A DNA stretch of 11,808 nucleotides. It comes from Phycisphaerae bacterium (GTDB lineage: Bacteria; Planctomycetota; Phycisphaerae; WQYP01). The number at the start of each line of letters is the position of its first letter. Positions within the stretch are counted from its first letter, which is position 1. Made by a program: the position numbers and the translations under genes. The notes below the pieces were generated by a model. It was not told the origin of the DNA, did not search any database, and saw only the letters and a list, made by a program, of their open reading frames with translations. The stretch covers positions 1 through 11,808 of the forward strand of contig JABEVA010000156.1 of NCBI GenBank assembly GCA_013044065.1, read 5' to 3'. Of the stretch, positions 1 to 5,700 are shown one piece after another.

Positions 1-179
1 CCGACGACCCGGTGACCGCCAATGTCAGCTCATGGACCAATACGCAAATCGTCATCAGCGGCCTCGCCGGTGCCTACGGCCTCGACGGTTGGATCATCAA
101 CCCTGGCGACGCCCTTGCTGTGGATGTAGCCAACGTGCCAACCGGCGTGGCGGCGGCGGTGTTCAACACTCTCGCCTAA
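1..179 (+). CDS. C-terminal end of a secreted-type protein with IPT/TIG-like sequence (5' end outside window)
   Basis: The frame with codons starting at position 3 is open from the left edge to TAA at 177-179, giving about 58 residues. The text contains SSWTNTQIVISGL, a following aromatic/Gly turn, and an ending of the type NPGDALAVDV. This alternation of small, Thr/Asn and hydrophobic residues is typical of the last strands of Ig-like IPT/TIG beta-sandwich domains in exported or surface proteins. No PEP-CTERM or membrane anchor follows; the protein ends in NTLA. No start codon is visible, so length and upstream domains are unknown. Codon use resembles the other genes. The IPT assignment rests on pattern only, but that this is a real coding 3' end is fairly likely. 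It is not obviously related to the PEP-CTERM protein at the right edge. Confidence 0.6.
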   Translation, partial: DDPVTANVSSWTNTQIVISGLAGAYGLDGWIINPGDALAVDVANVPTGVAAAVFNTLA

Positions 180-180
180 G

Positions 181-193
181 CCGGCTGCGCCGG
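181..193. terminator. Small GC hairpin directly after the first stop codon
   Basis: CCGGC (181-185) and GCCGG (189-193) pair around a TGC loop, one base after the TAA at 177-179. The stem is only 5 bp and no T-tract follows; purine-rich sequence starts immediately. It may be a weak transcript-end structure, but could be chance in GC-rich DNA. Confidence 0.25.
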
Positions 194-256
194 AAGGAGA
201 CAGGAGGTAGAAGACAGGAGGTAAGAGGTAGGAGACAGCAGACAAGGGAGACGAGA
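193..256. repeat. Purine-rich short tandem repeat (AGACAGGAGGTA units)
   Basis: About 64 bases are almost pure A/G on the plus strand. AGACAGGAGGTA occurs perfectly at 198-209 and 212-223 (14-base period), followed by degenerate units around AGGTAGGAGACAG and GACAAGGGAGACG. It lies between a stop codon and a stem-loop and carries no credible gene. Similar GGAGACAGGAGG-type strings occur between genes in many environmental bacterial genomes. Their function is unknown. It is not a CRISPR array: the units are too short and there are no unique spacers. Confidence 0.7.
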
Positions 257-260
257 ACCA

Positions 261-287
261 AACTTCTCCGCATGGCGCGGAGAAGTT
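261..287. terminator. Perfect 11-bp stem-loop, possible transcript-end structure
   Basis: AACTTCTCCGC (261-271) is the exact reverse complement of GCGGAGAAGTT (277-287) around a five-base loop ATGGC. The stem is long and stable, but no T-tract follows on either strand, so it is not a canonical intrinsic terminator. It sits about 80 bases after the upstream stop and outside the transposable element to its right. It could protect a 3' end, mark a Rho-type end, or be a mobile palindrome. Confidence 0.5.
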
Positions 288-314
288 ACGAAGTCAGAAT
301 CTAAGCCCCAACGC

Positions 315-322
315 GGTCAGGT
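315..322. repeat. Left target-site duplication of the MITE-like element
   Basis: GGTCAGGT at 315-322 touches the outer end of the left terminal inverted repeat and is repeated exactly, in the same orientation, at 506-513 beyond the right one. An exact direct repeat at both outer edges of an inverted-repeat pair is the classic footprint of transposition. If the terminal C at 314/505 is counted, the duplication is 9 bp. Confidence 0.85.
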
Positions 323-505
323 GGGTGCGGCCATAAATTGTGGCACTTAAACCAAAGGCACCTCCGGAGCCGCTATCGGTATTGCTGGGCAAAAGGCGAC
401 TTTGGATCGACGGCGGGTGAGGACACCCGCGCTCCCAGGAATCCCCGTTAAATATGGGAATTGGTACCGGTTATGGGGATATTGTCACAATTTATGGCCG
501 CACCC
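323..505. mobile_element. 183-bp MITE-like non-autonomous transposable element
   Basis: The left end (323-345, beginning GGGTGCGGCCATAAATTG) and the right end (483-505) are inverted repeats of 23 bp matching at 22 positions; the mismatch is at 343/485. They are flanked by the 8-bp direct repeats at 315-322 and 506-513. The roughly 137-bp interior has no transposase or other credible ORF. It contains a 7-bp GC stem (413-419 with 424-430, loop AGGA) and a CTCCGGAG palindrome (362-369). Size, inverted ends, target duplication and absent ORF fit a MITE mobilised in trans. GGG termini with 8-bp duplications occur in IS1595-type elements, and 8-9 bp duplications in IS256 and others, so the parent family is left open. 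No second copy or helper transposase is present in the window. Confidence 0.82.
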
Positions 506-513
506 GGTCAGGT
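506..513. repeat. Right target-site duplication of the MITE-like element
   Basis: GGTCAGGT at 506-513 is identical to 315-322. Only seven bases separate it from the ATG at 521. Its AGG also provides the only Shine-Dalgarno-like purines before that ATG, so the insertion point lies in the translation-initiation region of the downstream gene. Confidence 0.85.
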
Positions 514-515
514 AG
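510..515 (+). promoter_or_regulatory. Weak ribosome binding site overlapping the MITE target duplication
   Basis: AGGTAG at 510-515 lies five bases before the ATG at 521 and is the only purine-rich SD candidate there. Positions 510-513 belong to the duplicated target site, so the same bases would have preceded the gene before insertion. The transposon therefore appears to have kept the RBS but replaced everything further upstream. Confidence 0.4.
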
Positions 516-520
516 TGTGA

Positions 521-2614
521 ATGATAAGAAAAATTCGAAAACTCCTCAGGCGGTTGGCTCGCGGTCCGCAGATCTTCGTCAGAGCTTGCATCACCTACAG
601 GTCAGGTGGCTGGGCAGGGGTGCTTTCGGCGCTCGCCCATCGACGCCAGCTCAATCGTCCGATCGCGCCGGGCGAGATGTCGTTGCGCCTTACGGCGACG
701 GCGAAGCCTTTATCCGCGGATACCGCTTGGGCCTACAGTTGCCAAATTCTCGCCCAGCCACATAGGGACCGCCATGCGGCCAGGCCCGAAGACTCGCCCC
801 AGGTTGAATCCGTCGCCGGCGATCCAAAATTAATGGCTTTCTATTTGCCGCAGTATCATCCGATACCGGAAAATGATGCGTGGTGGGGCCGGGGGTTTAC
901 CGAATGGACCAATGTAACCAAAGCGGTTCCACAATTCCTCGGGCACTACCAGCCGCACCTGCCGGGGGAGCTTGGCTTTTACGATCTGCGTCTGGTGGAA
1001 ACGCAGCAGCGGCAGATCGAGTTGGCCCGGCAGTACGGGATACACGGATTTTGCTACTATTATTACTGGTTCAATGGCCGAAAAATACTCCAGACGCCTC
1101 TGGAGAATCTTCTGGCCCATCCGGAAATGGACTTTCCTTTTTGTTTGTGCTGGGCCAATGAAAACTGGACGCGCCGTTGGGATGGGCGGGAACGCGATGT
1201 TCTTCTTCGCCAAAGTTATTCTGCCGACGACGATATAGGCTTTATAGATTCCATTATACCAGCGCTGCGCGATCGCCGGTATCTTCGGATCCATGGAAAA
1301 GCGGTGCTGCTAGTCTATCGAGCGGATCTCCTGCCCGATGCAAAAGCAACTGCCGGGCGTTGGCGACGGCGTTGTCTGCAAGCTGGAGCAGGCACCCTGC
1401 ACTTGGTATCGGTACAATGGGACGGGAGAGGTTCATCCGTAGCGGATGATTTCGACGCGCAGGTTGAGTTTCCACCGTTACGCCCTTATGCCCCACCAGT
1501 GTCCGACCAACCAATGATCGTGAATCCGGTATACGCCGGACGGTTATTCGATTACCGGCACTTCGTAGAGCTAAGCCGCAACTATTCAAAATCGTCCGGG
1601 CCGCTGTACCGATGCGTTATGCCGGGCTGGGACAACGAAGCCCGGCAACCGGGGCGGGGGCGGACATTTTTACATTCCACACCGGAATTGTATGGGCGGT
1701 GGCTTCAAAATGCCTGCCGTGACACGTACAATCGCTTTGGTGAGGATGAAAGGCTGGTATTCATTAATGCCTGGAATGAATGGGCCGAGGGCGCATATCT
1801 GGAACCCGACCGCCTGCATGGTTGCGCATATCTGGAGGCCACGGCCAGGGCTGTGGTGGCGGCGCGGGCAGTATCGGGTTTACGGGTGGCGGATCGGTCG
1901 AACATCGCGGTGGTGGTACGGGTGACATCGGTCGCCACTTGGTTACTATTGCTTGAGCGACTGAAACATTTTTCTCACCTCGGACAGGCCGGACGGGATT
2001 TTGCTCTGCATATTATGGCCTCGTCGAAGGTGCTTGGTGGTTTGCGGGTGCAAGCACAAGAGAAATTTGCGTGCTGTGAATTTACTGAAATTGGCGACGG
2101 CGAGGGCCACATCGCAGCGCTCATTCAGATTCTTCCGCAGTTGCTGAACCGGCAGTATGGCTACGTGTGTGTAATCAACGATGCCGCCGGTGGCTTGCGT
2201 GATCACGAAAATTCCATCGAGCATTTGCCCGAGGAACTGATGGGGTGCCGGGAAGCAGTCTCCGCAGCCCACCAACTATTTGAAGGGGCGGAGGATGTCG
2301 GCGTGGCTGTACCATCCTGCGCTGTCCGGCACTTGGCCATGGAATCGGCATCGTGCATGCCGTTGCTTAACATTTTAGGCTTGCGTCTCGGAACGCCCCT
2401 GACATGCAGTGGGCTTCGATTTATCGAAGGTGGTATGTGCTGGTTTCGACCGGTGGCACTGGCACCTCTGCTAAGAATAGGTCTGTGCGCGGAGGATTGT
2501 GGGACTGCGTGCGGGTGCGAGGGAGAATCCTTGGCGCGGGCGGTTGAGGTTGGCTTGGAATTGATTCTTCGTGCCGCTGGCTACAGAATTGGAGAGTTAT
2601 CAAAGATCGGGTGA
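521..2614 (+). CDS. WbsX-type glycan enzyme fused to an RgpF-like domain (697 aa)
   Basis: The protein is probably a cytoplasmic polysaccharide-assembly enzyme. Residues 1-50 are basic and resemble leaders of such modular proteins. Residues 104-440 match the WbsX family (GH99-like TIM barrel, often called a glycosyltransferase): FYLPQYHPIPEND at 107-119, WWGRGFTEW at 121-129, GHYQPHLPGELG at 141-152, CYYYYWFNG at 178-186, WANENW at 211-216, and NAWNEWAEG at 416-424 followed by LEPD. Residues 460-690 look like a diverged RgpF (rhamnan synthesis F) domain: IAVVVRV, LLERLKHF, GYVCVI (547-552), FIEGGMCWFRP (634-644), and an ending LARAVEVGLELILRAAGYR. The family's YVCKIHTKKS-type stretch is replaced by INDAAGG, so this half may be inactive. 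ATG 521 has a weak SD; the next gene starts 130 bases downstream on the same strand. The WbsX call is confident, the RgpF call moderate, and the exact reaction unknown. Confidence 0.85.
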   Translation: MIRKIRKLLRRLARGPQIFVRACITYRSGGWAGVLSALAHRRQLNRPIAPGEMSLRLTATAKPLSADTAWAYSCQILAQPHRDRHAARPEDSPQVESVAGDPKLMAFYLPQYHPIPENDAWWGRGFTEWTNVTKAVPQFLGHYQPHLPGELGFYDLRLVETQQRQIELARQYGIHGFCYYYYWFNGRKILQTPLENLLAHPEMDFPFCLCWANENWTRRWDGRERDVLLRQSYSADDDIGFIDSIIPALRDRRYLRIHGKAVLLVYRADLLPDAKATAGRWRRRCLQAGAGTLHLVSVQWDGRGSSVADDFDAQVEFPPLRPYAPPVSDQPMIVNPVYAGRLFDYRHFVELSRNYSKSSGPLYRCVMPGWDNEARQPGRGRTFLHSTPELYGRWLQNACRDTYNRFGEDERLVFINAWNEWAEGAYLEPDRLHGCAYLEATARAVVAARAVSGLRVADRSNIAVVVRVTSVATWLLLLERLKHFSHLGQAGRDFALHIMASSKVLGGLRVQAQEKFACCEFTEIGDGEGHIAALIQILPQLLNRQYGYVCVINDAAGGLRDHENSIEHLPEELMGCREAVSAAHQLFEGAEDVGVAVPSCAVRHLAMESASCMPLLNILGLRLGTPLTCSGLRFIEGGMCWFRPVALAPLLRIGLCAEDCGTACGCEGESLARAVEVGLELILRAAGYRIGELSKIG

Positions 2615-2618
2615 TTCT

Positions 2619-2658
2619 GCATGTTTGACAAGCATGTTTGGTCATCTGGACATTAAAA
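2619..2658 (+). promoter_or_regulatory. Spacer with GCATGTTTG direct repeat and TTGACA, possible promoter
   Basis: The 130-base gap between the two large genes contains GCATGTTTG twice (2619-2627 and 2632-2640, 13-base period). A perfect sigma70-type -35 box, TTGACA, spans 2625-2630. The -10 match is poor: nothing close to TATAAT lies 16-18 bases downstream, and TTAAAA at 2653 is too far. No terminator hairpin was found in the gap. The downstream gene may have its own promoter or be read through from upstream. Confidence 0.25.
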
Positions 2659-2734
2659 CCATTTCCATTTAAGCTAAGTACCTCTTGAAGGAATGGGGTT
2701 GCGGGTAAACCTCCCGGCCAAGTCGTAGCAACGC

Positions 2735-2740
2735 GAGGAA
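2735..2740 (+). promoter_or_regulatory. Ribosome binding site supporting the TTG start at 2745
   Basis: GAGGAA at 2735-2740 lies four bases before TTG 2745. This start keeps the residues KTIIVVL that form the strand before the P-loop-like GMHRSGTSS. The first ATG (2772, residue 10) would remove that strand and has no comparable SD. Confidence 0.7.
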
Positions 2741-2744
2741 TCTA

Positions 2745-5700
2745 TTGAAGACGATCATCGTAGTGTTAGGAATGCATCGTAGCGGCACCAGTTCGCTGGC
2801 TGGAGTGTTAAACTTGCTGGGGATAAGGGCTGGCGACAACTGCATTCCCGGGGATTCCAGCAACCCCAAAGGGTACTTCGAGGACAAGGTGATTCATCAT
2901 GTCAATAGCCGTTTAATGGTGGCGATGGGGGCAAATTGGGATACCTTGGGCCTGAATCGAGCGGGATTCCCAGACGAGACCACTTTTGAGGCGATTTTCG
3001 CCGATGCCTGTGAGCTTATTCGCTCCCGCCTGGAAATGACGGACATCTGGTTCTTCAAAGATCCGCGAACCTGCCGCCTGCTCCCATTCTGGCAAAAAAT
3101 CTTTCGCCAACTGAACCTCCGCGAGTTGTATCTGGTATGCGTTCGCAATCCGCTTAGCGTGGCAGCGTCGCTGCAACAGCGCGATTCGATGGCACCGGCC
3201 CATGCTCTGTTGTTGTGGCTGGAACATATCATGCTGGCTACGGAGGACACCGGACATTGTGCCCGCGCCGTGGTGGATTACGATCGACTGTTGGCAGACC
3301 CGCGTGAACAGATTAGCCGCATCGATCGCCTGCTTGCGCTAAAGACTCCGCAGAAAATCCTGGAGGATGCGCAGGTCGCGGTTGGCGAATTCATAGAAGA
3401 CTCTCTGCGTCATTCCCTCCGGGACATCAAAGCCCTTGGTCGGCACCCCGCAGTGAACGGACTTATTGTGGAAGCATTTACCCTGCTTTCCGCGCTCGCC
3501 CACGATGAGCTTGGCCCGGAAGAATTTCGTGACCGATGGCGACCGCTTTTCTCCCGATTCAGGGACTTGCAGTCTTACCTTGCCGTGGTTGCCGGCGGAT
3601 GGCAGCCGATGTCATCGGAAAATCCAGTTTTACTCGAAGCTTTGCATGCGGAGCGGGCAAAGCCGCTGGAGGAATTGGACTTGGCTCGCGCGGAAATTAA
3701 ATCGGTCCGGGAAGAGCACTCGCGGGTGCTGGCGCGCCTTCAACAGGCTTTGGAGGATCTGGTCCGGGAAAAGGGGGAGGCGCTGGAGGCTTGGCGTCGG
3801 GCACGCCAAGAAACTCAATCCATACGCGAAACGCATACGCGGGTGCAAGCGGGGCTGGAGCAGAAATTGGAGGTGGTTCGGCGGGAGCATGAAGACTCGC
3901 TTGGGGAATTGAACCGGGTCCGCGCAGAAATTCAATCGGCCAAGGAAGAGCACGCGAAGGCGCTGGCGGAATTAAGCCGTGCCAGCCGGGACCTTCAATT
4001 CGCGCGGGAAGAACACGCTCGCTCACAGGCGGCGCTGCAACAAATCCAGAGCGAGCGCGAAGAGTGCCGCCGGGATATTGAACTGCTTCGCCGACGCTCT
4101 GAATCGCTGCAATCAGAGTTGATTCTTTTGCGGGAATCTCGATCGTGGCGATTCACTCGCCCACTGCGGATCGTGGGCCAATGGTTGCGCAGGACCGTCC
4201 GTAGCCTGGCCAGAAGTCGGGGAACAAAAGAGCATAGTGTGCTTTGGCTTTTCGCTCGGCGGCTTTACCGGGCCGTCCCCATGGCGGAGGGGCGAAAACT
4301 GGCGCTGAAGCGACGCCTTCAGCGTGCATTGGTGCTGGCGGAGGAACGCTCGCCGCAGGCGAACCTTCAACCCGTCCTCATATCATCAGCAGTGGAATCT
4401 GCGGTCGTGCCCGTCAGCACCTTACCCACACCCGTTGCTGTGATCTCAGGGGCCAACACAGATGCCGCCAAACCAGCTTCGGATTATGTGGGGCTGTCGG
4501 ACTATCTGGCCGTGGATACCCGCATCAGGGCTATCGCGTTCTATCTGCCTCAATTCCATCCCATACCAGAAAATGACGCTTGGTGGGGCCGGGGGTTTAC
4601 GGAATGGACCAATGTTTCCAAAGCGGTCCCCCAGTTTGTCGGACATTATCAGCCACACCTGCCGGGGGAACTTGGATTTTACGATCTTCGCCTGATTGAG
4701 ACGCAGAAAAGGCAGATTGAACTAGCCCGGCAATACGGCCTGCATGGATTTTGCTATTATTATTATTGGTTCAATGGCCGAAAGATACTCCAGCGTCCGC
4801 TGGAAAATTTATTGGCGCACCCCGAACTGGATTTTCCATTTTGCCTGTGTTGGGCCAATGAATCGTGGTCTCGTCGCTGGGATGGGTTGGAAAGCGAATT
4901 GCTCATCAGGCAAAACCACGGTGCCGATGATGACTTGGCCTTTATCCGTGAAATTGCACCGATGTTCGCGGATCCAAGGTACATCCGGATCGGCCAGCGC
5001 CCATTGCTGATCGTTTATCGTCCGACCCTCATGCCAGACCCGGCGGCCACGGGGCGGCGCTGGCGCAGGTACTGCCAGCAGCACGACGTAGGTGATATAG
5101 CCTTGGCTTACGTGCAATCCTTTGATATGATGAATCCTTCGGACATCGGCTTCGATTACGCAATAGAGTTTCCACCGAACACCATTGATACACGCATCAT
5201 TACCGAGACCGTACAGAAGATAAATTCCGACTATAAGGGTATCGTCTATGACTACCCGGATTTAGTTGACAAATGTTGTTCACGGCCCCAACCGTCGTAT
5301 GCGCTTTTCCGCGGCGTTGCTCCCAGTTGGGATAACGAGGCTCGCAAGCCAGGCCGTGGAGTCACCTTCCATGGGGCGACTCCCTCGCTGTACCGCCAGT
5401 GGCTGCGTGATGCGGCGCGCGACATGGCGGATCGGCACTCCGTAGAAGAGCAACTGGTATTCGTGAACGCCTGGAACGAATGGGCTGAAGGGGCGCATCT
5501 TGAGCCGGACCGCCATTATGGTTACGCATGGCTGCAAGCCACCGCCGATGCGCTGCGCCAGTTTCCCGCCGGACCGGCTCCGCGCAAATTACTGCTCGCT
5601 ACCCACGACTGTCACCTGCACGGCGCGCAGCTCATAATTCTGAATATCTGTCGTCGTTTACGGCAACAGTTCGGCTGTGAATTGCAAATTATTCTCTGTG

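Noticed and set aside
193..256. CRISPR-like array in the purine tract
   Set aside because: Units are 12-14 bases, contiguous and degenerate, without spacers, and no cas gene is present.
32..304. Plus-strand 90-aa frame across the first gene end and the purine repeat
   Set aside because: It overlaps the coding 3' end in another frame and then translates the repeat into an Arg/Gly-rich string; no SD and no domain.
323..505. Inverted repeat as a simple terminator or operator pair instead of a mobile element
   Set aside because: The arms are 137 bases apart and bounded by exact 8-bp direct repeats, which a terminator or operator would not need.
2040..2614. Possible frameshift in the RgpF-like half of the 697-aa protein
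   Set aside because: RgpF-like signals continue in the same frame to the last 20 residues, so divergence rather than a frameshift explains the weak middle.
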